Assembly: GCF_003634215.1 (NCBI RefSeq)
Contig: NZ_RBWX01000011.1
Location: 124,001-188,000, forward strand
Source: Sphingosinicella microcystinivorans
GTDB lineage: Bacteria > Pseudomonadota > Alphaproteobacteria > Sphingomonadales > Sphingomonadaceae
DNA length: 64,000 nt
Direction of reading: 5' to 3'
The position numbers were made by a program, and so were the translations under genes. The stretch's first letter is position 1; every line of letters starts with the position of its first letter. The notes beneath the pieces are model-generated. The model worked only from the letters and a program-made list of their open reading frames with translations, ran no database searches and was not told where the DNA came from. This document shows, one piece after another, positions 56,953 through 64,000 of this stretch.

Positions 56953-57090
56953 CGGTGGGCCTTCAGTGAATCGTGTGAAAAGCTGGCGCCAGGGAGATAC
57001 GAGGAAAATCGAAACAATGCCCTGCGCGGGCGCCTCAGAACGAGGACTTGGTTTTCGACTTAGGAACGCGCCCCGTGGAAGTCAAGCCGA

Positions 57091-57543
57091 TCAGAACGGC
57101 CGGAGCACCGCGAGCAGCACCACAACGATCGCGACGAGGCTCGGAAGCTCGTTCCACATGCGCAGGCTGCGCTCACTCACGGGCCGCTCCCCGCGCGCCA
57201 TTTTCCTGGAAACGCCGACGATCCAGCCGTGGAAACCCGAGAACAGGAACACGACCGCGAGCTTCGCGTGGAGCCAGCCGTTGCCAGCCAAACCCAGATT
57301 GAACGCAAGCGCGAGGCCGAGCACCCAGACCATGATCATGGCGGGGCCGACGATGATCTTGCGAAGCCGTTCGATGCGCGTGATCCACAGCGCATCCTCG
57401 GGCGATCCGGGCGCGACGGGGTGCTGGTAGACAAGGTAGCGCGGCAACATGAACATGCCCGCCATCCAGAAGATCACGAAAATGATGTGGAACGCGCGCA
57501 CCCAAAGGTGGGCGCCGCCGAGCCAGCCGACCCAGCTTTCCAT
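57091..57543 (-). CDS. hemJ: Protoporphyrinogen IX oxidase HemJ
   Basis: The protein has 150 residues with four TM helices. The conserved His lies in VRAFHIIFVIFWMAGMFMLPRYLVY and another in WLHAKLAVVFL, matching the heme-binding UPF0093/HemJ family. It oxidises protoporphyrinogen IX in the heme pathway. Its ATG immediately follows the hemE stop (TAGATG), so the two heme genes are one unit. Confidence 0.93.
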   Translation of the reverse strand: MESWVGWLGGAHLWVRAFHIIFVIFWMAGMFMLPRYLVYQHPVAPGSPEDALWITRIERLRKIIVGPAMIMVWVLGLALAFNLGLAGNGWLHAKLAVVFLFSGFHGWIVGVSRKMARGERPVSERSLRMWNELPSLVAIVVVLLAVLRPF

Positions 57544-58566
57544 CTAGAGCGGGCTCCGGATCGCGGCGAGCGCGGCTTCAACGTGGGCGATCGGTGTTTC
57601 CTTGTCGATGCCGTGGCCCAGATTGAACACATGCGGTCGCGCCGCGAGCGCGCTGCGAATCCGCCGCACGGCGCCGGGAAGCGCATCCCCACCGGCGAGC
57701 AGCAGCAGGGGGTCGAGATTGCCCTGCACCGGCAGCCCCTTCGGCAGTGCCTCATCCGCCCAGACCGGATCCACGGTTTCATCGAGCCCGACGGCGTCGA
57801 CGCCCGTTTCGCGCGCATAACGCGGCAGGTTTCCGCCTGCGCCTTTTGGGAATCCAATGATCGGCACCGATGTGCGCGCCTTCAATCGCTCCACGATTGC
57901 GCGTGTCGGCGCAATCACCCAGCGATCAAACTCTTGCGGTGCAAGACTGCCCGACCAGCTGTCGAAGATCTGCACGGCATGGACGCCCGCAGCGACCTGA
58001 CCGGCGAGATACTCCACGGTGACGTCAACGATTGCATCGATCAGCGCAGAGAAACGCTCAGGCTCTCTGTAAGCCATCAAGCGTGCCGCCGCCTGGTCCC
58101 GGCTACCCTCGCCCGCGACCATGTAGGTGGCGACCGTCCACGGGGCTCCAGCGAAGCCCAGGAACGTGGTTTCATCCGGAAGCGCCTTCGCGACCTTGGC
58201 GACGGTTTCGTAAATCGCGGCAAGATGTTCCGGCGCGGGGTGCAAACCCTCAAGCCTTGCCCCGGAAAGCGGCGGCGCAAGCTGCGGGCCTTCGCCTGCC
58301 GTGAATGTCAGCGCCTGGCCTATCGCGTGCGGTACGATCAGGATGTCCGAAAACAGGATGGCGCCGTCGAATCCGAAGCGACGGATCGGCTGCAGCGTGA
58401 TCTCCGCCGCGGCGTCGCTGTCGTACACCAGCGCCAGGAAACCGCCCTTCTCGGCACGAAGCGCGCGATACTCCGGCAGATAGCGTCCGGCCTGACGCAT
58501 GAACCACACCGGAGGCACGGCTTGTCGTTCACCGTTCAGCACTGCGAGCAAGGATCGGAACCCCAT
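57544..58566 (-). CDS. hemE: Uroporphyrinogen decarboxylase
   Basis: The protein has 340 residues from the ATG at 58566 (MGFRSLLAVLNGE) with AGAAGAG upstream. Signatures are PPVWFMRQAGRYLPEYR at the N-terminus, GFAGAPWTVATYM and FNLGHGI. It decarboxylates uroporphyrinogen III. The open frame to 58671 runs into the origin region and is not used. hemE beside the origin is the known Caulobacter arrangement. Confidence 0.97.
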   Translation of the reverse strand: MGFRSLLAVLNGERQAVPPVWFMRQAGRYLPEYRALRAEKGGFLALVYDSDAAAEITLQPIRRFGFDGAILFSDILIVPHAIGQALTFTAGEGPQLAPPLSGARLEGLHPAPEHLAAIYETVAKVAKALPDETTFLGFAGAPWTVATYMVAGEGSRDQAAARLMAYREPERFSALIDAIVDVTVEYLAGQVAAGVHAVQIFDSWSGSLAPQEFDRWVIAPTRAIVERLKARTSVPIIGFPKGAGGNLPRYARETGVDAVGLDETVDPVWADEALPKGLPVQGNLDPLLLLAGGDALPGAVRRIRSALAARPHVFNLGHGIDKETPIAHVEAALAAIRSPL

Positions 58567-58869
58567 ATCTCTTCTCTTATAAATATATAGAAATGGATTT
58601 GGTTGATTGTTGGGCTGGGGATAACGGGGTTTCCTGTGAAGTCCACAGGCAAGCGTGACGCAGCCGATCAAGTCCTCGCGCGGGTTTGCATGGCACGGGC
58701 GGACTTATCCACCGGATTCACAGGAAGCGTTTGGGATTGTCCACCTGGGGATGATCTTCCTTTGCCGCCGGGCGGGGGGATGAACGACCACCCGCTTGCC
58801 GGTTATCCCGTGAGTCCTTAATCGAGTCGTCCGGGGGCTTATCCACAACCGCGCGGCAGGAGGCGACAC
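58567..58869. other. oriC: Probable chromosomal replication origin (oriC)
   Basis: This 303-bp gap between divergent hemE and ppsR has no gene. DnaA-box-like 9-mers are: TTATCCACA at 58839-58847 (perfect E. coli consensus), TTATCCACC at 58705-58713, TTGTCCACC at 58737-58745, TTATCCCGT at 58803-58811, and TTATCCCCA inverted at 58616-58624. The hemE side (58571-58610) is AT-rich with TATAAATATATAG, a candidate unwinding element. Three GANTC sites (58715, 58812, 58824) would be CcrM methylation sites. Gene order matches Caulobacter Cori. No full CtrA box (TTAA-N7-TTAA) is seen. Confidence 0.85.
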
Positions 58870-59700
58870 ATGCGGCTGCACTTGCATCTCGTTTCCGATT
58901 CGACCGGCGAAACCCTTGAATCTGTTGCGAAAGCCGGCCTCGCGCAGTTCGAGGACGTGGAAACGATCAAGCATTTCTGGCCGCTCGTCCGCTCGAAGGG
59001 CCACCTTGATCGCGTGCTGATGGATATCGCGAGCCGCCCCGGCCTCGTGCTGTTCACGCTCGTCAACGCCGATATGCGCAGCCACCTTGAGGCGCGTTGC
59101 CGCGCGATGGGGCTGCCGGCGGTTGGCGTGCTCGATCCGGTGATCGAAGGTCTGCAGGCGGTTTTGGGTCAACGCGCCGCCGCGCGGCCCGGCCGCCAGC
59201 ACCAGATGGACGAGGCGTATTTCCGCCGCGTCGCGGCCATCGACTACACGATGAACCACGACGACGGGCAGGGCGCCGACAATTGGGAGGAAGCCGATAT
59301 TCTGCTGATCGGCGTCTCGCGCACGTCGAAAACGCCGACCTCGATCTATCTCGCGAACCGCGGATACAAGACCGCGAACCTGCCGCTGGTGCCCACGAGC
59401 CGCCCGCCCGAGCAGCTTTTCCGTTTGTCGAAGCCGATGGTCGTCGGGCTCACCACCAATCCGGACAGGCTGGTGCAAGTGCGCCGTAACCGGCTGCTCA
59501 GCCTCGCGCAGGCGCCCGAGACCGCCTATGTGGATATGGACGAGGTGACGAAGGAGGTCGCTGCGGCGCGGCGGCTTTGCGCAGACAACAGCTGGCCGGT
59601 GATCGATGTGTCGCGCCGTTCGATCGAGGAATCGGCGGCGGCAATCATCAACCTCTACAACGAGCGCGCCGAGGCGCGTGCCAACGGTTCGGCGGCATGA
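58870..59700 (+). CDS. ppsR: PEP synthetase regulatory kinase/pyrophosphorylase (DUF299)
   Basis: The protein has 276 residues with AGGAGG upstream of the ATG. The start MRLHLHLVSDSTGETLESVAKAGLAQF (in short, LHLVSDSTGETLE) and the P-loop-like GVSRTSKTPTSIYLANRG are diagnostic. Family enzymes phosphorylate and dephosphorylate PEP synthetase or pyruvate phosphate dikinase. It is the first gene right of oriC. A 4-nt overlap follows with maf. Confidence 0.95.
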   Translation: MRLHLHLVSDSTGETLESVAKAGLAQFEDVETIKHFWPLVRSKGHLDRVLMDIASRPGLVLFTLVNADMRSHLEARCRAMGLPAVGVLDPVIEGLQAVLGQRAAARPGRQHQMDEAYFRRVAAIDYTMNHDDGQGADNWEEADILLIGVSRTSKTPTSIYLANRGYKTANLPLVPTSRPPEQLFRLSKPMVVGLTTNPDRLVQVRRNRLLSLAQAPETAYVDMDEVTKEVAAARRLCADNSWPVIDVSRRSIEESAAAIINLYNERAEARANGSAA

Positions 59701-60296
59701 TGTCATTCGTTCTCGCGTCGACGAGCGCTTCAAGGCAGGCGATGCTGACGGCGGCTGGCGTGCCGTTCGAGGCGCTGGCGCCGATGGTCGACGAGGCTGA
59801 ACTGAAGCGCGCGCTTCTGTCGGAAGGCGCGGATGCGCGCCGGGTGGCGGATGCGCTGGCCGAAGCCAAGGCCGTGAAAATCTCGCGCAAGATTCCGCCC
59901 GCGCTGGTGCTCGGCAGCGATTCGGTCGTCGCGCTCGACGATGGCACGATGATCGACAAGGCGCCCGATCGCGAAACACTCGCCGCGCAGCTCCGCAGCT
60001 TGCGCGGCCGCACGCACCGGCTGGTCTCAGCGGCCGTCGTGGCGGAAAACGGAAGCCCGGTCTGGCGTTTCGTCGGCGTGGCCAAACTCACGATGCGGGA
60101 TTTTTCGGACGCGTTCCTCGATGCCTATCTCGATAACTGCGGCGACGTCCTGCTCGGGTCGGTGGGCGGCTATCATATAGAGGGACACGGCGCGCAGCTT
60201 TTCGCGCGTGTCGACGGCGACCAGTTCACGATCCGCGGCCTGCCGCTTCTCGCCGTGCTCGATTATCTAAGAACGCGCGGTGTGATGCCAATATGA
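59697..60296 (+). CDS. maf: Maf family nucleotide pyrophosphatase
   Basis: The protein has 199 residues. The start MSFVLASTSASRQAMLTAAGV is the ASxSxxR motif of Maf, and LGSDSVVALDD the catalytic DS/T-type block. It hydrolyses non-canonical or excess nucleoside triphosphates. The ATG at 59697 overlaps the ppsR TGA; a second ATG follows directly at 59700. It is in the ppsR-maf-aroE-coaE-dnaQ leading-strand run. Confidence 0.93.
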   Translation: MMSFVLASTSASRQAMLTAAGVPFEALAPMVDEAELKRALLSEGADARRVADALAEAKAVKISRKIPPALVLGSDSVVALDDGTMIDKAPDRETLAAQLRSLRGRTHRLVSAAVVAENGSPVWRFVGVAKLTMRDFSDAFLDAYLDNCGDVLLGSVGGYHIEGHGAQLFARVDGDQFTIRGLPLLAVLDYLRTRGVMPI

Positions 60297-61105
60297 CCCT
60301 GCTCTATGCCGAGGTGATCGGCGATCCGATCAGCCATTCCAAATCGCCCGCCATTCACAAGTTCTGGCTCGACCGGCTCGGCATCGCCGCCGACTACCGC
60401 CGCGCGCATGTGAAAGCGGAGGATCTTGCCGCCTATATCCAAAGCCGCCGGGCGGATCCCGACTGGCGCGGGTGCAACGTCACGATTCCGCACAAGATCG
60501 CGGTGATGGATCATGTCTCGGATCCCGGCGGCGTGCGCGAGAGCATCGGCGCGATGAACACGATCGCGCGAGCTGAAGACGGCGCGCTGTTCGGCACGAA
60601 CACCGACGCGGGCGGATTTTTCGCGCCCATCGCGGGTCTTGATCTCGAAGGCCGGCCGGTTGCCGTGATCGGCGCAGGGGGCGCAGCGCGGGCGGTGCTT
60701 TTTGCCTTGTCGAAAGCGAACGTCGGCCCGGTCACGGTTCTCAATCGCAGCCCGCTAAAGGCGATGGGCCTGCTGGCCGCGTTCGGCCTCAAAGGCGCGG
60801 CGAAGCCGCTCGATGCGCCGCTTCCGCAAGCCGCCCTGCTTGTGAATGCAAGCGCGCTCGGCATGACCGGGCAGCCGCCGCTCGATCTCGATCTCTCGCC
60901 GCTCGCCGACGATGCCGTCGTCTACGACATCGTCTACAGCCCGCTCGAAACCGGCCTTCTCAAGGCTGCGGATGCGCGCGGCCTTGAAACCGTGGACGGC
61001 CTCGAAATGCTGATCGGCCAGGCTGCGATCGCCTTTTCGCTGTTTTTCGGCGTAGCGCCGCCGGAAGGTTGCGAGGACGAATTGAAGGCGCTGCTCACCC
61101 AATGA
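60293..61105 (+). CDS. aroE: Shikimate dehydrogenase
   Basis: The protein has 270 residues. The substrate-binding start VIGDPISHSKSPAIH contains the conserved SxS and a Lys (NVTIPHKIAVMD) for catalysis. The NADP loop is VIGAGGAARAVL. It overlaps maf by 4 nt and coaE by 4 nt. Confidence 0.96.
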   Translation: MTLLYAEVIGDPISHSKSPAIHKFWLDRLGIAADYRRAHVKAEDLAAYIQSRRADPDWRGCNVTIPHKIAVMDHVSDPGGVRESIGAMNTIARAEDGALFGTNTDAGGFFAPIAGLDLEGRPVAVIGAGGAARAVLFALSKANVGPVTVLNRSPLKAMGLLAAFGLKGAAKPLDAPLPQAALLVNASALGMTGQPPLDLDLSPLADDAVVYDIVYSPLETGLLKAADARGLETVDGLEMLIGQAAIAFSLFFGVAPPEGCEDELKALLTQ

Positions 61106-61839
61106 TCGTTCTCGGTCTCACGGGCTCAATCGGCATGGGGAAGTCGACGGTCGCGGCAATGTTGCGACGCGCGGGCGTGCCCGTGTTCGACGCTGATGCA
61201 GAGGTGCACCGGCTGCAAGGCCCCGGCGGCGCTGCGATCGAAGCGATCGAGGCGGCGTTCCCCGGCACGACCGGACCCAAGGGCGTCGATCGCCCAAAAC
61301 TTGGTGCCGCGGTGTTCGGCAACACCGAAGCCCGCCGCCGCCTGGAAAAAATCGTGCATCCGCTGGTGCGGGAGGCGCAGCAGGCGTTTCTGGCCGAGGC
61401 GCGGCAAAACCGCGCGGCAATCGTCGCGCTCGATATCCCCCTTCTCTTCGAAGGCGGCGGCCACGCGCATGTCGACGCCACCATCGTGGTGTCCGCACCC
61501 GCGCATGTGCAGCGCCGCCGCGTGCTGGCGCGGCCTGGAATGAGCCATGAGAAGTTTGCGGCGATCCTCGCCACTCAGATGCGTGACCGCGAAAAGCGCC
61601 GCCGCGCGGATTTCGTGATCGACACGGGACAGAGCCTGCGCGAAACGCGGGCTGAAATCCGTCATCTCGTCTCTTGTCTCCGGCGTCATGGAGTCCGATA
61701 TTGCAAGTCATGCGTGAAGTCATCTTCGACACCGAGACGACGGGTCTCGACCCGTCGGACGGGCATCGCATCTGCGAAATCGGTTGCGTCGAGCTCGTGG
61801 GCCGGATCGAAACGGGGCGCACGTTCCACGCGTACATAA
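61102..61839 (+). CDS. coaE: Dephospho-CoA kinase, with an extended C-terminus overlapping dnaQ
   Basis: The frame has 245 codons from the ATG at 61102. The P-loop is GLTGSIGMGKSTVA, the substrate region VFDADAEVHRL, and the lid ending PLLFEGGGHAHVDA. Family homology should end near residue 200 (VSCLRRHG). Here no stop occurs, and the frame runs about 130 nt into dnaQ, adding a basic Ser/Arg-rich tail. That may be a real out-of-frame overlap or a lost stop or frameshift. The enzyme makes coenzyme A from dephospho-CoA. The ATGA junction with aroE shows coupling. Confidence 0.9.
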   Translation: MIVLGLTGSIGMGKSTVAAMLRRAGVPVFDADAEVHRLQGPGGAAIEAIEAAFPGTTGPKGVDRPKLGAAVFGNTEARRRLEKIVHPLVREAQQAFLAEARQNRAAIVALDIPLLFEGGGHAHVDATIVVSAPAHVQRRRVLARPGMSHEKFAAILATQMRDREKRRRADFVIDTGQSLRETRAEIRHLVSCLRRHGVRYCKSCVKSSSTPRRRVSTRRTGIASAKSVASSSWAGSKRGARSTRT

Positions 61840-62396
61840 ATCCGTGCCGCCCGATGCCCGCCGAGGCGGAAGCGGTGCACGGGCTCTCCGACAAGTTCCT
61901 CTCCGACAAGCCGACGTTTGCAGCGGTTGCCGCTGAATTCGTGGCCTTCATCGGCGACGCGCGACTCATCGCGCACAACGCCGAGTTCGATCGGCGTTTC
62001 ATCAACTGGGAACTGCGCAACTGCGGCCACGATCAGATCCCGATCGAGCGCGTGGGGGATACGCTCGTCCTGGCGCGCAAGAAGTTTCCCGGCGCCAAGC
62101 ATTCGCTCGATGCGCTTTGCACGCGCTTCAGCATCGATCTGACCGCGCGCGACAAGCACGGCGCGCTGCTCGATGCCCAGCTGCTTTCACGCGTCTATGT
62201 GGAGCTCATGGGCGGCCGCCAGATTGGCATGTCGCTCGGCCAGGCGGCCACGCATGAGGAAACGGTTGCGGTTCGCGTCGAACGCAGCTACGTGGCGCCC
62301 CGCCCGCACGCCGCGACGCCTGAAGAGCTGGCGCGGCATGCTGCCTTCCTCAAGCTGCTGAAAAATCCGCTGTGGGAGCAGACGGGCACGGGTTGA
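61710..62396 (+). CDS. dnaQ: DNA polymerase III epsilon subunit (3'-5' exonuclease)
   Basis: The protein has 228 residues from the ATG at 61710 (MREVIFDTETTGLD). Exonuclease motifs are FDTETTGL (Exo I), HNAEFDRRF (Exo II) and KHGALLDAQLLSRVY (Exo III, with the His and Asp). A C-terminal tail binds the alpha subunit in homologues. It proofreads replication. It lies within the coaE frame at its start, without its own upstream gap. Confidence 0.95.
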   Translation: MREVIFDTETTGLDPSDGHRICEIGCVELVGRIETGRTFHAYINPCRPMPAEAEAVHGLSDKFLSDKPTFAAVAAEFVAFIGDARLIAHNAEFDRRFINWELRNCGHDQIPIERVGDTLVLARKKFPGAKHSLDALCTRFSIDLTARDKHGALLDAQLLSRVYVELMGGRQIGMSLGQAATHEETVAVRVERSYVAPRPHAATPEELARHAAFLKLLKNPLWEQTGTG

Positions 62397-62502
62397 GTTG
62401 TTCGTGTTGGGGTGGGATGCGCCGGAAGGTGCGTCTCATAAGTGTTTACCGCCATCGCCCGGCAAACCGGCGGGTGAGGCCAAAAAGAAAGGATGGACCG
62501 AA

Positions 62503-63090
62503 ATGGATATCCGCGTTTCCGGTCAGCAGATCGATGTCGGCGCTTCGCTGACAACGCATATCGAAACCACGCTGGGCGCGATGGTGCAGAAGTATGGGGT
62601 GCGCGCCACCGGCGCGAACGTCACGCTGAAGCCGGGTCCGCACGACGCTGGCTTTGTCTGCGATATCCTGATGCAACTGACGCAGGGCCTTGTGCTGAAG
62701 GCGTCGGATCGGTCCATGAACACCGCGCAGCTCGGCTTCGACGGCGCGGCCGAAAAGATCGACAAGCAGATGCGCCGCTACAAGCGCAGGCTTGAGGATC
62801 ACCACCGCCTGAACGGTGTGAAAGACGTTGCTTTCGACGCTGAATACCGCGTGCTGCGCGCGATCGACGAGGAAGTGGAAGACACCACCAGCGACAGCGC
62901 CGACAACCCCCTCATCGTCGCCGAAACCCGCGTCGACATCCCCGACGCCAGCGTTTCCGATGCGGTGATGATGCTCGATCTCCGGCATACCGGCGCGCTG
63001 ATGTTCCGCAACAGCCGCACGGGCGCCTACAACATGGTGTACCGCCGCGAAGACGGGCACATCGGCTGGGTCGAACCGCCCGCCGCCTGA
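62503..63090 (+). CDS. hpf: Ribosome hibernation promoting factor, long form
   Basis: The protein has 195 residues from the ATG at 62503 with AAAGGA about 9-10 nt upstream. The N-terminal S30AE domain begins MDIRVSGQQIDVGASLTTHIE. The C-terminal dimerisation domain (about 135-190) includes MLDLRHTGALMFRNSRTG and GHIGWVEPPA. The long form dimerises 70S into 100S ribosomes. ptsN follows, as usual in proteobacteria. Confidence 0.93.
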   Translation: MDIRVSGQQIDVGASLTTHIETTLGAMVQKYGVRATGANVTLKPGPHDAGFVCDILMQLTQGLVLKASDRSMNTAQLGFDGAAEKIDKQMRRYKRRLEDHHRLNGVKDVAFDAEYRVLRAIDEEVEDTTSDSADNPLIVAETRVDIPDASVSDAVMMLDLRHTGALMFRNSRTGAYNMVYRREDGHIGWVEPPAA

Positions 63091-63141
63091 GCGGCGGTGC
63101 GTTAACGGCCCTTGCAGAGGGTTTGGGGTACAGGCTCAGCC

Positions 63142-63600
63142 ATGTTCGATCTCGTCACACCGCGAACGGTCCACACGGGACTCCGCGCCGGCAGCAAGAA
63201 GGCACTGCTTCAGCAGCTTTCCGCGCTTGCCGCGCCGGTCGTTGGTGTCCCCGAAGGACGCATCATGGAGGTGCTGCTGGAGCGTGAGCGGCTGGGCTCG
63301 ACGGGGCTTGGCGGCGGTATTGCCGTGCCCCATGCGCGGCTTGCTGAACTCAAGGGCGTGCAGGGCCTGTTTGCGAAACTCGATCCGCCGATCGATTTCG
63401 AAGCGATCGACCGCCAGCCGGTCGATCTCGTGTTCATGCTGCTGGCGCCCGAGGACGCCGGCGCCGACCATTTGAAAGCGCTGGCGCAGATCAGCCGCAT
63501 GTTCCGCGACCGTCGTCTCGTCGATAAGCTTCGGGGGACCAATAATAGCGATGCTCTTTACGCGCTTTTAAGCGGAGTCGGGCATAGCGAAGCAGCATGA
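63142..63600 (+). CDS. ptsN: Nitrogen PTS EIIA component PtsN
   Basis: The protein has 152 residues from the ATG at 63142. The phospho-acceptor His is in GLGGGIAVPHARL. It receives phosphate from NPr and regulates potassium and nitrogen-related targets. The 51-nt gap from hpf contains a short CCCT/AGGG hairpin followed by TTTGGGG, possibly a weak attenuator. It overlaps the PilZ gene by 4 nt. Confidence 0.93.
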   Translation: MFDLVTPRTVHTGLRAGSKKALLQQLSALAAPVVGVPEGRIMEVLLERERLGSTGLGGGIAVPHARLAELKGVQGLFAKLDPPIDFEAIDRQPVDLVFMLLAPEDAGADHLKALAQISRMFRDRRLVDKLRGTNNSDALYALLSGVGHSEAA

Positions 63601-63965
63601 GCATCGAGGTCACCCAGGATGAAGGCAAAGCGGCGCGTCTCGCGGGCCGCCGCCAGGTCGTGTTCAAGGGCGAGATTCGCCTGATCGACCGGCAGTTCGG
63701 GTGCATCGTGCGCGATATCTCCACGAGCGGCGCGCGCATCGCCTGCAAGCAGATGCTGCCCAAGGGCACCGCGCTTCACCTGTTTCTCCCCAAATACGGC
63801 ACATTTCCGTGCCTTGTCGCGTGGGCGGACCAGGGGCTGATGGGTCTCGTCTTCGTCGATGGCGATTCGGGCGGGCTGCAGCGGCTGGGTGACAAGGCGC
63901 GCATGCTCGGGCTGCTTGATGCCAAGCCGGATCAGCCGAAACACGCCGCCGCTGCCAGCGCCTGA
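63597..63965 (+). CDS. PilZ-domain protein
   Basis: The protein has 122 residues. The c-di-GMP-binding motifs are RLAGR (RxxxR form, residues about 14-18) and RDISTSGARI (D/NxSxxG). A single PilZ barrel follows, without other domains. It probably senses c-di-GMP. The ATG overlaps the ptsN TGA (ATGA), coupling the two. The last 35 bases of the window hold nothing visible. Confidence 0.85.
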   Translation: MSIEVTQDEGKAARLAGRRQVVFKGEIRLIDRQFGCIVRDISTSGARIACKQMLPKGTALHLFLPKYGTFPCLVAWADQGLMGLVFVDGDSGGLQRLGDKARMLGLLDAKPDQPKHAAAASA

Positions 63966-64000
63966 TCGGCGCGGGTGCAAATCAAAACGCATATATGGGT

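Noticed and set aside
58818-58832. CtrA binding site in oriC
   Set aside because: One TTAA is present at 58818 but no second TTAA lies 7 nt away, so it is not a full site.

Overview
The window is a GC-rich, densely packed stretch of an alphaproteobacterial chromosome, most likely from a sphingomonad (Sphingomonadales). The order hemE - origin-like gap - ppsR (DUF299) - maf - aroE - coaE - dnaQ is the arrangement known around Caulobacter Cori. The block mnmE - mnmG - rsmG - parA - parB carries three perfect parS sites. Several small families (DUF6489-like, DUF3052, HIG1-type, DUF481) also fit sphingomonads. The order-level placement is inference; no rRNA or tRNA gene is visible to confirm it.

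Layout. 1-7.5 kb: 3' end of gyrB, a universal stress protein, a small membrane protein, a candidate structured RNA with a clear terminator, then the mutS-glnD operon on the minus strand. 7.5-18.2 kb: malic enzyme, hydrolase, GNAT, cupin, dapE, ppc, HNH nuclease, GluQRS and a DUF481 outer-membrane protein. 18.2-21.2 kb: HIG1-type protein, PduO-type cobalamin adenosyltransferase, and the ergothioneine genes egtB-egtD. 21.3-25.8 kb: a putative RiPP locus with one or two small ORFs, YcaO, TfuA and a convergent BTAD/TPR regulator. 26-32.9 kb: etfBA, hydroxyacyl-CoA dehydrogenase, nucleoside transporter, queuosine-precursor transporter, CDF metal exporter, DUF3052, argB. 32.9-45.9 kb: MFS, acs, CsgG-like protein, NUDIX, folE, a cyanovirin-N-type lipoprotein, a diheme cytochrome/beta-helix pair, D-aminoacylase, LemA plus two TPM proteins, mscL. 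46-58.6 kb: parBA, rsmG, mnmG, mnmE, a small AT-rich island with a MerR-like gene, rnk-like, terC, rho, hemJ, hemE. 58.57-58.87 kb: probable oriC. 58.9-64 kb: ppsR, maf, aroE, coaE, dnaQ, hpf, ptsN and a PilZ protein.

How it works together. The right-hand 18 kb is an origin/segregation domain. ParA and ParB are encoded beside their own parS sites, one of them inside rsmG, and oriC lies about 8 kb to the right of the nearest parS. Most genes left of oriC lie on the minus strand and those right of it on the plus strand, as expected for leading-strand coding. The rest is mainly core metabolism: anaplerosis through Ppc and MaeB, acetate activation, lysine and arginine steps, fatty-acid electron transfer and folate.

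The most unusual content is the YcaO-TfuA locus with a 90-aa candidate substrate. Next come the AT-rich MerR-like island with a 14-bp palindrome, the candidate RNA before glnD, the tandem CVNH lipoprotein, and a coaE frame that runs about 130 nt into dnaQ.
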